From positions 41,202,699 to 41,266,698 of the forward strand of contig JASWHV010000013.1 of the NCBI GenBank assembly GCA_030760725.1: a stretch of DNA of 64,000 nt, read 5' to 3'. The stretch is from Neostapfia colusana (taxonomy: Eukaryota > Streptophyta > Magnoliopsida > Poales > Poaceae). The notes under the pieces were generated by a model. It was not told where the DNA came from. It did no database searches and saw only the letters and a list, made by a program, of their open reading frames with translations. Shown here one piece after another: positions 24,901 to 38,205 of this stretch. Made by a program: the position numbers and the translations under genes. Every line of letters starts with the position of its first letter. Position 1 is the first letter of the stretch.

Positions 24901-27292
24901 TGTAAAAGCCCAAGAAATGGACTTGTAAAAATTATTCATCACCTCACAACACCACAGCTCATCTTGTGGATATCTTGTGAACACTTGTGAAGAGCATGTA
25001 ACCACCATCAAAAGGGTGATTAGGGGGGAAAGCTCTAACTTCCAAATAGTGGGATTTCTGCACATGAACATGAAAGGTTGAGCTCACCCCTAGACCCTAA
25101 ATAGTCTTGGGAAGGCTCAGGCCAAATTTCATGCAAATCCAATGCTTTTTGAGGCACTTTTGGAGACATTTGTGAAATGGGCCAATTTGAATGCAAATTC
25201 ATATTGCAGCAACTTTCATCACTTGAATTAAAAAGTTGAATTCATATTCAAACTCAGCACATTTTTCTGAGTTAGTCCACCAATTTTCATCCCCATTGGA
25301 ATTCATCTTGTCGGGAGCTAAATTTGCAATAATTCAAAACTGAATTTGAATTTCAGTTCAATTGTGCAGCAAATTTAGCCAAACAATTTTAAATTGGGGA
25401 AATCAAATTCAAACAATGACTTGGAGGTTAAGTCTCTCATTCAATTGTGAGTAGCTGATATCTTTTCAGTGAAAACAAAAATGAAAAACAGAAAAGGAAT
25501 TAGAGGGGAGAAGGACCCACTGATCAGTGACTGGACTCAGTGTGAAACCGACTCAAACCAGGCGACGTAGCGCGGGCGACCGACGCCGGCTCGCAGAAGC
25601 CGCCAGCTCGCTCGGGACTTCCACCTCACGGTGAAAAATTTCAGCTCAAAGGCCAGCACACCGAGCTGCTCCACCCTTCTTTCTGTTCCCGAGCGAAAAC
25701 GAGCACGTCCCGAGCTATTCTCCCGTTTCCGCGCAAGAACTCGTCGCCGTTTCCTCTGATCACCGGTGACCGGCCGATCCCGGCGGTTTCACGCACCGTC
25801 AACAGAGAAGAAAAGGTGCGCTTACTTGTGCTGAAGCTGTAGGAGGAAACCGTGCTCCAGTTCAGGCGGTGTAGAGCAAGAATTTCTAGTTTTCTTCCTC
25901 GGAGCGTGTTAGGGTTAGAGTCCGGTCGACGACAAAATTCGTTGCACAGAGGCAACCGCCGGTTAATCTACATCTCACACACGCTCTAGAACACCTAGCG
26001 CACCTCCTCGATCAAGTAGCAACAAGTTCCATGCACTAGGACCCTAGTTCTGCCAGAATTTCGGCCCGGCGGCTGAAAACACAGCACCTCGCCGGTGAGG
26101 TCTTAGTTGCGGCTGTTTCACGAGGATCAGTGCTCATATCCGTGATCATCAAGTGTCAGCGGAGCTCCCCGATCAAACCGCGTCAAAAAAGGTGTAGAGA
26201 ACACAGAGTGCGACGTCGCCGATGAGCTTTCGGCCGCTGTCACCGCCGTGAGCACTGTTCGGCCATCGCCGAGCTACGTTGAGTGCACCAACGTGTTCCT
26301 CAGGCGGAAATGTGCACAGGCGGTGATTTTCGTCAAAGGTCAGGCCACAGAACGCCCGGCGGCGAGCTCTCCGGCAAAGGTGGCGGCGATGAGCCGCGGG
26401 AGCGCGAGGTAGATGAAACCCCGCGGGTCCCACATGTCAGCCTATGTTTAAACAGCGCTGGATCTGCTGTGGCACCGGGATCCCATGCAACTGCGCGGAA
26501 GACTCTGTGGACCCCCGTGTGGGTTGGCTGCGGTGCTGACACGTAGCCCGGGGACCCCACCAGCCTGTTTAAACTTTATTAGAATTTTCAGTTTTAGTTC
26601 AAACTTCAATTGTACATAACTTCTGCTAGGAAGCTCCAAATTCAGTGAACCAAATTTTGCTGAACTCATAATTTTGAGTACTTTCCAGCTACACAAGTTT
26701 CAGCTCATGAAACTTAATGGTTTTCCAGAATTAATTCCCTAAAATTTAAACTGTTAGGAATTTTATCTGGAGAATTACATTATGAAAAATTCTGAAATTT
26801 GGCTTGGAGGTTCATTGGAAAATCCTTGAGTGACAGTAAAATTTTCATACCCATCCAAGTTAATTTAGTCCCCCCCATAATGGTGTGATTAAGTGAACTG
26901 CCCAGAGAAAATAGAAAAATGTACAGAAACATTTTTCAGATTTTCTCAAATCTTGTTTAGGGCATAACATCATCTAGAATTCTACAAATTATATGAAACC
27001 AATTCCATTAGAACCATATCAAATTCTAGTTTCCATTAAGTAATGGTTGAAGCCATGAAAATCTCTGGAATTCCTTAGAGGTTTTAATATTGACCAAATA
27101 GGCTTTAAATTGTACAAAGCTCAAATGAACTTGGTTTCACATGAAACTTGGTCAAGACTCTGGTTAGGACAATACAAAGCCACCATAATTTTTTCAGAAC
27201 CAAAGGGGAGGGCTAGCTAGAGTTATAGTCTTTACATAGTCATTTCTAAACATTGCATTTAAATTGACATGTAGTATATTGTTTACGTGTAG

Positions 27293-27373
27293 TCGCTGAA
27301 GGCAAAGAAACTCTGGAAGTGTTGGACTTCCTTCTTCTGGACTAATCCTTAACATCTGACCAGAAACAACAAG
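27293..27373 (+). other. Candidate exon alpha in the C 5' LTR
   Basis: 81 nt after ACGTGTAG, followed by GCAACC (GCAAGC in other copies). It reads AEGKETLEVLDFLLLD, then a TAA. The 3' LTR copy (35390-35469) lacks one base but lacks this stop and retains LPDEALTFDQQQQ. Confidence 0.4.
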
Positions 27374-28396
27374 GCAACCCCCGGTTTGCATTAACTAAAT
27401 TTACAAAGTTTTGCTTTATGTATACTTAGTATGTGGTATAGATGTGCATTAGGTGTAGGATGGATGAAACCCAAGTGCATAACCAGATTTCCTATAAGAG
27501 TTAGGGTAGTGTCTAAGTCCTCGAGTAGACAGGCTATGCTTAATGATTGATAGAACTTCGGTACAAGTCGAGTAGTTGGAATCTACTCGTGAGTTAGGCT
27601 TGGGACACACGGGATTGGTTTGAGTGATGTGAGATCACCTTAGTAATGAATATGAGACTAGACAGGGGCTAGGGCACAGCAAGAGGAAGTCTTGTGTGTG
27701 CAGCCCTGTCCGTGTCGGTTGAGGACCAATCCGTGTGCGGCCCACGCTGATCAAGTTTGAACGTACCGAAGGCATATCGGATATATTGGCCCCGGTAAAC
27801 CGATGTAGCCTAAACCTCCGGGCGTCGAGGCATAACACACCGATTTATAGGTGTAGGTTGAGGGCAGCAAGGTGGAAATCTGCAAACGGGCATAGAGAGA
27901 TGCTCTGTGTAGGGAACCTCCTGCCCGTTTCGGTGCGACCGATTCGACGTTTGGGCTGTTGGGTGAAAGGTTGTCCCGTACGACATCGAGTGAGCGTGAT
28001 GTGCAGCTCCACGGGTGGGCGTACGTGACGTGCTCTTCGGGTAGCCCTGCAGGTGTATATCGAGTCGATTCGCCGTCCCTCACGGTGAAGGGTACCACTT
28101 GGTCACTGAGTCATGACGTAGGCCAATATATGAAATGTGATGATTCAATATTGCTGTTATGATATAATTGTATTGCTACATGTGTGCCACCAAATATTGC
28201 TCAATAAATTTCATATTCCTGAACTGTTAACTTGTGGCTAAAAGATGAACTAAGGATGAACTTGTAGGCGTGTCCATTTTATAAAAGTTACCATCCCAGG
28301 TTTGTGTAAACTGCATGTAGAGTTTCATGCCTAGAGGAGTCGGTTAAGTCTTGTTGAGCCATCGTGCTCACGGTTGCTGCTATAAGTGTTTTTCAG

Positions 28397-28494
28397 GTGA
28401 GGAGCATCCCACGGACTCAGGGTATGAGTCCACCGGCGAGGGCTACCCTCCGTCGGGGACCATGGCTGTGTGGGAGCCGTACACGCCGCGCTGA
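28397..28494 (+). other. Candidate exon beta in the C 5' LTR
   Basis: 98 nt after GTTTTTCAG: GEEHPTDSGYES...AVWEPYTPR and TGA (28492-28494). The reading frame is that expected from alpha. The 3' LTR copy has lost one base near its end, giving an early TAA. Confidence 0.45.
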
Positions 28495-28756
28495 GCTGAG
28501 GAGTGCAGCTAGTGTGGGTTTCCCTAGGGCTGGGCAACCGACTTTTGCTATGTAAATGGGCGTGAGTTGTACAAACTTAGCTTCCTCTGTTATAATATAA
28601 ACACTAGTTTGTAACTGAAGTATTATACTACTTGTACATTTCAGTTGGTTTTCTATGTAATATAATGTTGTTCTTATGATGTGTGCTGTCGGGTGTCGCA
28701 CCGTGCGGAACCACCCTCTGCGATCCTGGATGAGCGGATTCCGGTCCGCCACAGGA

Positions 28757-28768
28757 TGGTATCAGAGC
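28757..28768 (+). other. Primer binding site of C
   Basis: TGGTATCAGAGC after the spacer GGA. Confidence 0.9.
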
Positions 28769-30734
28769 CGCATTGGGGATAGCACATTAATTAAGAACTG
28801 TATTACAGGAAAAGTTAGGTTTACGGTGAGGATTTGGTAGTTGCCAAGTAAGGACTATACTAGCATAGTTACTTAAAGTGCAACACTAACATATGTGTTA
28901 TAATTCTGAATTTCAATTATGCAACGACGCACCTACGCTCTGAAAAGAATGGTAAGGAACGCCACCGAAAGCGGTTCAATTTCGGTTAGCTCCCCTGACG
29001 AGGAACGTGGTTCAGGGATAGGTCTCACAGCTTGGTGTGAGACGTTAATATGAAACTCTTGGACTCTTCATGTTCCTGAGTTAATATGAAACGCTGATCT
29101 CTAGCGTGCATTAGGCAAGTAAGTGGAGACCCCATCGTGTGGTCAGTAACGCGATAGTGTGTTTGTCTGGAAATAGCCCAGGAGGACATACGCAGCACTT
29201 GACATCGGCGTGCCCTGCAGGGCAGTAGGTGGTATCTGTTGGGTTGATAAAATTCCCAACCGTGACGACCTGTTCGTGCTCTACTCGGGTTCCCCGTCAT
29301 GTGGTGTTAAAACACGATCACGTACCTTGAGATGTGGCTTAACTCAACGACGGCCATATGGCAATGATACGGGCGTTTGTATTTACTTTCAAATATGGTC
29401 CTGCCTGAAATGAAAATGACCTTTCAGTGCATTATTATTGTGTGGTCTTCTGCAGGTACTAACCACGTATGTATGCCGTGTAGTATACGTGTGCGAGAGA
29501 CCGTTTAGCGCCATAATTGAGACGTATATGCCGGTATAATACGGTTATGATTTTCTTTTTGTGAGGAATGTAGTACTAACATATTATAGGCATGTGCATG
29601 AAATATAATGATACACAAGGAAATAAAAACCACTAAGTTTCAACATTAAGGACCCAGGTTGGGTAGAAAAGTTCAACAGTTGATCAGTGTAGTCAAAAGG
29701 GATTGAAAAACAGAGTGCTCTGTTTGGGGCAGGAAGTTTGCTGAACTTTGACAGAGCATAACTCACAGATTATTTAGCCAATGGGGGTGTGGGATATAGT
29801 TCTGGAAATGTATTTAAGTTCTCTACAACTTTGTTGTAGACTTCCAGAGCTGAATGACACCTTAATCTGGCTGAAATTCCAGCGGCTTGTAAACTGTCCA
29901 GAACAAGGACAAATTTAGAACACTCTCTGGACTGTTCTGTTTTTCAAGCATAACGTCCTGTAGGAAAAATCTAAAATGATCATATGATACATCTTTGGAA
30001 ATGGTAGAAGATGTGTTACATCTTTGTAATTCAAAGTTTCTGTAATTTCAGCACGGAATTCAGTGGAATTTAGAATTGAAAACAGCAACTTCCAAAGGAG
30101 GGGCTGTTGAAATTCTCCCAGAAATTCTGTTGAATTTGAATTACCATAACTTTTTAACCAAAGATGATATGAGGCCAAATAAATACTCGTTGGAAAGATA
30201 CTGAAGTTAAATTTAACTTTGGTATTCAGATTGAGTCATGAAAATGCCCAGCACCAGATCAAAAACTGGAATATGTAGAAACTTGTCATTCTGGCAGAGG
30301 GATGACAGTTGAACTCATTTGAGAGATTGTTGTACCCTAGGGGGTTTTAGTACTTCCAATGGGGCAGAACATACTCATGAGTAATTATCTTCAACTAGTG
30401 AAAGATTTGAGGGTATGTCTTGCTCAAGCTTCTTTTGCTAGAGACCATGTTTGTGTCGTATTGAAGATAAAAGGGTAGTATACGTGATGGCAAAGCGATA
30501 TTAACGTCTCGTAGTGACCAAACCTAGTTGAGATGAACTTTCAAAGAGGGAGTCCATCAAATTGGATTTAACTAGCTTGTATTTGGTCGGGTAATGGTGT
30601 AGCTTGTGCAAAGTTATTACATTATCTGTATATGAGATGTATCGCATGTTTTACTGTCATTATGGTTTACGCCTATTTTATTGGACTGCATGAAGTATGT
30701 TGCGGGACTGATGTTTATTGTCGCATGGTTGCAG
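28769..30734 (+). other. Untranslated leader of C
   Basis: About 2 kb, aligned with the F leader. No long ORF. In particular there is no counterpart of the 314-residue ORF found in the leader of A. Confidence 0.65.
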
Positions 30735-31845
30735 ATGGTTCGCACTCAGACCACGCATGATATTGGTGGCTCTAGCCAGCAGGGGGTGATGACTCCCAGC
30801 CACCTGCCTACGACAGCACCTTGCAGCAACAACCACCACCGCCACATCCGCTTACGCTAGCGGATGTGATTGCGGCACTGGTGGGTGGTCGTGAGGAGCA
30901 GACCGACCTGCTCCGCACGATCGTGCAGAATACGTCCCAGGCGGGGGGGGGGGGGGTCAAGAGAGGGGGCCTCGTGAGCCCCATGTTATGACATACTCGG
31001 ATTTCATGAATACGCACCCTCCGGTGTTCACAGAAGCAGCACAACCCCTGGAGGCCGACAACTGGCTGCAGACAATTGAGTCCAAGTTCGGGCTGCTCCA
31101 ATGTACAGAGCGGCAGAAGACTCTGTTTGCGGCGCATCAGCTTCAAGGTGCCGCTGGTGCGTGGTGGGCAAATTATGTCGCCTCACGTCCGGCTGGCCAT
31201 GCCGTGGAGTGGGAAGAATTCCGGGAGGCGTTCCGCGCCTACCATATACCTCCTGGGATAATGAACCGGAAGTTCCAGGAGTTCTTGGAGCTGAATATGA
31301 GGCAAAGGAGGTGGTTAGAGCTAATCAAAGACTACAAAATTGAGATTCATTACCACCCCGGCAAGGCGAATGTGGTTGCCGACGCGCTGAGTTGGAAATC
31401 ACATGTCCATAACCTCACTATTCCACCGGTAGAGGAAGAGTTGAGTTTATACTTGGTTCCTTATGGGTCACTCTATAACCTTGCCCTCATCCCTACAATT
31501 AGGGAGGACATCATTGCAGCTCAAAAGGTTGATAAGGGTATGGCAAATCTCTGGAGATGGATAGACAGCGGGGAAATCAAATGTTTCCGGAAAGATGATG
31601 AGGGGACACTATGGTTCAATGACAGCATAGTCGTACCCCGGGATATGGAGCTGAGGAAGAAAATTCTTAGTGAAGCTCACTTGTCTAAATACTCCATTCA
31701 TCTGGGCAGCAACAAAATGTACCAAGATTTGAAAAAGAAATTTTGGTGGACACGGATGAAGCGGGAAGTGGCTAAATATGTATCCGGGTGTGATACATGT
31801 AGACGAGTGAAAGCTGATTATATGAGGAAATCAGGGCTGCTGTAA
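30735..31845 (+). pseudogene. C gag fused in frame to RNase H end and integrase zinc domain
   Basis: ATG at 30735 starts MVRTQTT, as in the B gag. A frameshift follows within 60 bases and a run of 14 G stands at 30943-30956. From 30988 a 285-codon frame holds the gag domain (TYSDFMNTHPPVF, AWWANYVASRP, FRAYHIPPGIM) and passes directly at about 31290 into the RNase H end (NMRQRRWLELIKDY, HPGKANVVADALSW) and the HHCC integrase zinc domain (CDTCRRVKADYMRK). Zinc knuckle, protease and RT are missing. It stops at TAA 31843-31845, where A has CAA. Confidence 0.85.
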
Positions 31846-32935
31846 ACCCTGAAAATCCCGGCATGGAAGTGGGAAGATGTGAGCATGGATTTCATTGTGG
31901 GATTACCCCGGACTTCCAACAAGCATGATTCCATTTGGTATTATTGATCGATTGACCAAGTCAGCCCACTTCATCCCCGTGCATACACATTTCCATGCCA
32001 ACAGATATGTGGAGTTGTATATTGCAAGAATCCTATGCTTGCATGGAGTACCCAAGACCATAGTCTCAGACCGAGGGGCACTATTTGTATCTCGTTTCTG
32101 GGAGCAGTTGCATGCTGCTTTGGGTACTAAGCTGATTAGAAGCACCGCCTATCACCCTCAGACAGATGGGCAGACAGAGAGGGTGAACCAAGTACTAGAC
32201 GACATGTTGAGGGCGTGTGCCATCCACCACGGTACAAACTGGGATGATCATCTACAGTTGGCAGAATTCTCGTACAATAACGGTTATCAAGCGAGTATCA
32301 AGATGGCAACCTATGAGGCTCTCTACGGTCGTAAATGCCGCACCCCATTAAACTGGTGCGAGTCCGGTGAAAGGGTCACGCTCGGGGTTGATGTGGTGAA
32401 CGACGCTGAAGAGCGTGTTCGGATGATTCAAGGCAACTTGAAGGCCGCTCAATTCCGACAGAAAAGCTACGCTGATAAGAGGCGTAGGCCGCTGCACTTT
32501 GACATCGGGGAACCCGTGTACCTCCGTGTATCTTCGATGAAAGTCGTGCACCGGTTCGGCGTGAAGGGGAAACTCGCTCCCCGTTTCATTGGATCTTATG
32601 CCATCACCGAGAAGTGTGGACCAGTGGCGTATAGACTGGAACTACCGGCAGATCTTGCTGGTGTTCACGACGTTTTCCATGTTTCACAACTGCGAAAATG
32701 TCTGAAGTATACAGCTGCTGTTCCCACCGAAGACATCGGCGAGCTGCAACAGGATTTGACATATGATGAATATCCGGTGGCAATTCTTGATGAGAAGGCC
32801 CGGACCACACATAGCCGAACGTTGTGGTTCTACAAGATACTCTGGAGCAACCACACCGCCGAAGAAGTGACGTAGGAGAGCGAGGAATTTCTTCGCTCAA
32901 ACTACCCGGAGTTCATGGTGTCTCAGCACGGGTGA
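31846..32935 (+). pseudogene. C integrase core and chromodomain remnant
   Basis: Continues the previous entry: KWEDVSMDFIVGLPR, a frameshift near 31938, then a long frame with SDRGALFVSRFW and HPQTDGQTERVN (second and third catalytic acids intact), the GPF-like region and a chromodomain-like end. TAG at 32873-32875 replaces the tryptophan of the ATWE motif. Beyond it the frame stays open to TGA at 32933-32935. The core is otherwise well preserved. Confidence 0.85.
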
Positions 32936-32966
32936 GTTTCTATTTCATCGCTGTCTCTTCTTTTGT

Positions 32967-33001
32967 AATCTCGGGACGAGATTCTTTTAAGGTGGGAGGG
33001 A
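32967..33001 (+). other. Stem-loop and polypurine tract of C
   Basis: AATCTCGGGACGAGATT (32967-32983), a perfect 7-bp stem with loop GGA, then AAGGTGGGAGGGA against the TG of the 3' LTR. Confidence 0.75.
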
Positions 33002-36000
33002 TGTAAAATCCCAAGAAAGGGACTTGTAAAAATTGTTCATCACCTCACAACACCACAGCTCATCTTGTGGATATCTTGTGAACACTTGTGAAGAGCAAGT
33101 AACCACCATCAAAAGGGTGATTAGAGGGGAAAGCCCTAACTTCCAAAAAGTGTGATTTCTGCACATGAACATGAAAGGTTGAGCTCACCCCTAGACCCTA
33201 AATAGTCTTGGGAAGGCTCAGGCCAAATTTCATGCAAATCCAATGCTTTTTGAGGCACTTTTGGAGACATTTGTGAAATGGGCCAATTTGAATGCAAATT
33301 CAAATTGCAGCAACTTTTATTACTTGAATTAAAAAGTTGAATTCATATTAAATTCAGCACATTTTTCTGAGTTAGTACACCAATTTTCATCCCCATTGGA
33401 GTTCATCTTGTCAGAAGCTAAATTTGCAATAATTCAAAACTGAATTTGAATTTCAGTTCAATTGTGCAGCAAATTTAGCCAAACCAATTTCAAATTGGGG
33501 AAATCAAGTTCAATCAATGACTTGGAGGTTAAGTCTCTCTTTCAATTGTGAATAGCTGAGATCTTTTCAGTGAAAACAAAAATGAAAAACAGAAAAGGAA
33601 TTAGAGGGGAGAGGGACCCACTGATCAGTGACTGGACTCAGGGTGAAACCGACTCAAACCTGGCGACGTAGCGCGGGCGACCGACGCCGGCTTGCAGAAG
33701 CTGCCAGCTCGCTCGGGACTTCCACCTCACGGTGAAAATTTTTGGCTCAAAGGCCAGCACACCGAGCTGCTCCACCCTTCTTTCTGTTCCCGAGCGAAAA
33801 TGAGCACATCCCGAGCTATTCTCCCGTTTCCGCGGAAGAACTAGTCGCCGCTTCCTCTGATCACCGGTGACCGGCCGATCCCGTCGGTTTCACGCACCGT
33901 CAACAGAGAAAAAAGGTGTGCTTACTTGTGCTGAAGCTGTAGGAGGAAACCATGCTCCAGTTCAGGCGGTGTAGAGCAAGAATTTCTAGTTTTCTTCCTC
34001 GGAGCGTGTTAGGGTTAGAGTCCGGTCGATGACAAAATTCGTTGCACAGAGGCAACCGCCGATTAAGCTACAGCTCACACACGCTCTAGAACACCTAGCA
34101 CACCTCCTCGATCAAGTAGCAACAAGTTCCATGCACTAGGACCCTAGTTCTGCCAGAATTTCGGCCCGGCGGCTGAAAACAGAGCACCTCGCCGGTGAGA
34201 CCTTAGTTGCGGCCGTTTCATGAGGATCAGTGCTCATATCCGTGATCAGCAGGTGTCAGCGGAGCTCCCCGAGGAAACCGCGTCAAAAAAGGTGTAGAGA
34301 ACACCGAGTGCGCCATCGCCGATGAGCTTTCAGCCGCTGTCACCGTCGCGAGCACTGTTCCGGCCATCGCCGAGCTCCGTTGAGTGCACCAACGTGTTCC
34401 TCAGGAGGAAATGTGCACATGCGGCGAGTTTTGTCGAAGGTCGGGCCGCAGAATGCCCGGCGGCGAGCTCTCCGGCGAAGGTGGCGGCGGTGAGCCGCGG
34501 GAGCACGAGGTAGACGAAACCCTGTGGGCCCCACGTGTCAGCCTCTGTTTAAACAGCGCCGGATCTGTTGTGGCGCCGGGATCCCATGCGACTGCGCGGA
34601 AGACTCTGCGGACCCCCGTGTGGGTTGGCTGCGGTGCTGACACATAGCCCGGGGTCCCACCAGCCGGTTTGAACTTTATTTCAATTTTCAGTTTTAGTTC
34701 AAACTTCAATTGCACATAACTTCTGCTAGGAAGATTCAAATTCAGTGAAGCGAATTTTGATGAACTCAGAATTTTGAGTACTTTCCAGCTACACAAGTTT
34801 CAGTTCATGAAACTTAATAGTTTTCCAGAATTAATTCTCTAAATTTTAAAATGTTAGGAATTTTATCTGGAGAATTACTTTATGAAAAATTCTGAAATTT
34901 GGCTGGGAGGTTCTTTGGATAATCATTGAGTCACAGTAAAATTTTCATGCCCATCCAAGTTCATTTAGTCCCCCTAATGGTGTGATTAAGTGAACTGCCC
35001 AGAGAAAATAGAAAAATGTACAGAAACATTTTTCAGATTTTCTCAAATTTTGTTTAGGGCATAACTTCATCTAAAATTCTACAAATGACATGAAACCAAT
35101 TCCATTAGAACCATCTCAAATTCTAGTTTCCAGTAAGTAATGGTTGAAGCCATGAAAATCTCTGGAATTCCTTAGAGGCTTTAATATTGACCAAATAGGC
35201 TTTTAATTGTACAACGCTCAAATGAACTTGGTTTCAAATGAAACTTGGTCAAGACTCTGGTTAGGACCCTACCATGCCACAATAAAAATTTCGGAACCAA
35301 AGGGGAGGGTTAGCTAGAGTTATAGTCTTTACATAGTCATTTCTAAACATTGCATTTAAATTGACATGTAGTATATTGTTTACGTGTAGTCGCTGAATGT
35401 GAAGAACTCCGGAAGTGTTGGACTTCCTTCTTCCAGACGAAGCCTTAACATTTGACCAGCAGCAACAAGGCAAGCCCCGGTTTGCATTAACTAAATTTAC
35501 AAAGTTTTGCTTTATGTATACTTAGTATGTGGTATGGATGTGCATTAGGTGTAGGATGGATGAAACCCAAGTGCATAACCAGATTTCCTATAAGAGTGAG
35601 GGTAGTGTCTATGTCCTCGAGTTGACAGGCTATGCTTAATGATTCATAGAACTTCTGTGCAAGTCGAGTAGTTGGAATCTACTCGCGAGCTAGGCTTGGG
35701 ACACACGGGATTGGTTTGAGTGATGTGAGATCACCTTAGTAATGAAAATGAGAGTAGACTGGGGCTAGGGTACATCAAGAGGAAGTCTTGTGTGCGCATC
35801 CCTGTCCGTGTCAATTGAGGACCGATCCGTGTGCGGCCCACGCTGATCAAGTTTGAACGTACCGAAGGCATATCGGATATATGGGCCCCGGTAAATCGAT
35901 GTAGCCTAAACCTCCGGGCGTCGAGGCATAACGCACCGATTTATAGGTGTAGGTTGAGGGCAGCAAGGTTGAAATCTGCTAACGGGCATAGAGAGATGCT

Positions 36001-36715
36001 CCGTGTAGGGAACCTCCTGTCTGTTTTGGTGCGACCGGTTCGACGTTTGGGCTGTTGGGTGAAAGGTTGTCCTGTACGACATCGAGCGAGCGTGCTGTGC
36101 AGCTCCACGGGTGGGCGTACGTGACGTGCTCTTCGGGTAGCCCTGCAGGTGTATATCGAGTCGATTCGCCGTCCCTCACGGTGAAGAGTACCACTTGGTC
36201 ACTGAGTCGTGACGTAGGCTAATATATGAAATGTGATGATTCAATATTGCTGTTATGATATAATTGTATTGCTACATGTGTGCCACCAAATATTGCTCAC
36301 TAAATTTCATATTCCTGAAATGTTAACTTGTGGCTAAAAGATGAACTGAGGATGAACTTGTAGGCATGTCCATTTGCTAAAAGTTACCATCCCAGGTTCG
36401 TGCAAACTGCATGTAGAGTTTCATGCCTAGGGGAGTCGGTTAAGTCTTATTGAGCCATCGTTCTCACGGTTGCTGCTATAAGTGTTTTTCAGGTGAGGAG
36501 CATCCCACAGACTCGGGGTACGAGTCCACCGGCGAGGGCTACCCTCCGTCGGGGACCACGGCTGAGTGGGAGCCGTAACGCCGCGCTGAGCTGAGGAGTG
36601 CAGCTAGTGTGGGTTGCCCTAGGGCTGGGCAACCGACTTTTGCTAGGTAGATGGGCGTGAGTTGTACAAACTTAGCTTCCGCTGTTGTAATATAAGCACT
36701 AGTTTGTAACTGAAG
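33002..36715 (+). repeat. 3' LTR of C, part 1
   Basis: Starts TGTAAAATCC and matches the 5' copy throughout. It holds alpha (35390-35469, 1-nt deletion), the stem-loop at 35665-35685 and beta from about 36493. Split by S2 in its last 140 bases; it continues at 40842. Confidence 0.88.
36711..36715. repeat. Target-site duplication of S2
   Basis: TGAAG here and at 40837-40841. Confidence 0.85.
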
Positions 36716-37033
36716 TGACACGACCCCAAAGGTCTTGTCGAGCCAGGATCACGCTGAGGGGTGCTGCGTTGCACAGCACCGTATACACACGTCAAAGGTA
36801 CAAAGTGGAAGCGAAATTTTATTACATAAACAAGTTATGAACATGTTTACATCAAAATAAGTTCAGTCTCCACTCTCGGGCGTAGACTAAGCATCAAGTG
36901 CACGTTCAGCCCTTGAACGTGTCCTTGCTAGCACACACACACACACACTAACTCTGGCGTGCACGACTCCCACTCGACGGGGTTCCCCTCCTGGGGTTCT
37001 GTCTCCTCTTCGGGAGTCCCTTCCTCATAGAAC

Positions 37034-37034
37034 C
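37034..37034 (-). other. Start of candidate exon beta in S2 (C-terminus frameshifted)
   Basis: Reads downward from here as FYEEGTPEEETEP...EWESCTP, identical to A for most of its length. Two bases are missing just before the stop, so the frame runs past the usual TAG. Confidence 0.4.
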
Positions 37035-38124
37035 CTGCAAAAGCTTCAAACACAAGCAGTGAGCATGAAAGCTCAGCAAGTATGACCCGTCTCACCTAAA
37101 CATGGAACTTCTACATGAGGGGTGATGGGTTACATGAGGTAAAAATCATTTGCAAGGACTCGCCTAATTAGTAGAACCTTAATTTCAAGTTTTAGCAGCA
37201 GGTTGTGGAGAACCTTACGCTAAGGCACATGAGAGAGCCGCAATCAAACAAGAAACACATTTCTCTTATGTACTTTGCCCAAAGTTGAAAAGAACTTTAG
37301 TTAGCTCTAAACTACAGCAATTCATTATCAATCAAGTCCATCTTTCAATCAGCAACATTTTAACATGTAACTAGCCTGTTCTTTCTACGTCACGGTACAG
37401 TGAACAAGTGGTACTCACTGACCGCGAGGGACGGCGATTATAATCGATTTACACCTGCAGGGTTACCCGAACAACCCGTCACGTACGCTCGTACTCGATG
37501 TTGCCTACAACAACCATCACGGACGCCGTATGCAACCACCTTTCGCCCGTCAGCCAAATATTGAACCGGTCCCATCGTCCCAAGCAAGAGGTCTCTGCAC
37601 GCGCATCTCAGTGCCGCCAGCCGATTTACACCTCAAGCTCTCAACCTACCCTCTGAACGACGGGCAATGCCTCAATACCCAGCTACCCGAGTTACATCGG
37701 TTTCCCGGTTCCCATATAGCCGGTAGGTCTTTGGTACTGTTCTAGCTTGTTCAACAGGCCCGCACATGACTCGGTCCTCAATCGACACAAGCGGAGCTAC
37801 AGCACATAGGCCCCAAAATCCTGCTGCCCTTACTCTCCGCTTGGTCTCATTTTCTTGCCATGTGTTTCATGTGCTTAACACTACCCGAGTCGAGTGCCTC
37901 TAGCCTATGCTCGCGAGTAGTTCCAACTACTCGACTTGTACCGAATCCTACACTATCTTAGCATTGCAGTAGCTAACGAGGTTTGCAATCCTAAACCCAA
38001 CCCATCGTTTTCTTGGCTATGCAGTTGGGTTTCCAAACAAGACTCTAATGCAAAGAATAAAGTAATCAAGTATGTGCTCAAAACAATAAAACTTGTAAAA
38101 GGGTTAATGCAAACCGGAGCTTGC

Positions 38125-38205
38125 CTTGCTGCTCTTGGTCGTAGGCTAGCTGTTCCTCCGGAGTAACAAAGTCTAGGACTTCGGGTTCCTCCTCGACCTT
38201 TGCGA
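38125..38205 (-). other. Candidate exon alpha in S2
   Basis: 81 nt between CATGTAG| and |GCAAGC. Its peptide is identical to that of A. The differences (GCA/GCT, TTT/TTC) are silent. Confidence 0.5.

Larger units (their letters stand above)
24901..28753 (+). repeat. 5' LTR of C
   Basis: 3853 bp, TGTAAAAGCC...GTCCGCCACA. It has an AT-rich start, a GC-rich core (about 25500-26560), an AT-rich intron-like zone, alpha (27293-27373), the CGAGTAG stem-loop (27569-27589) and beta (28397-28494). It differs from the 3' copy by several percent in the stretch compared. Confidence 0.88.
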
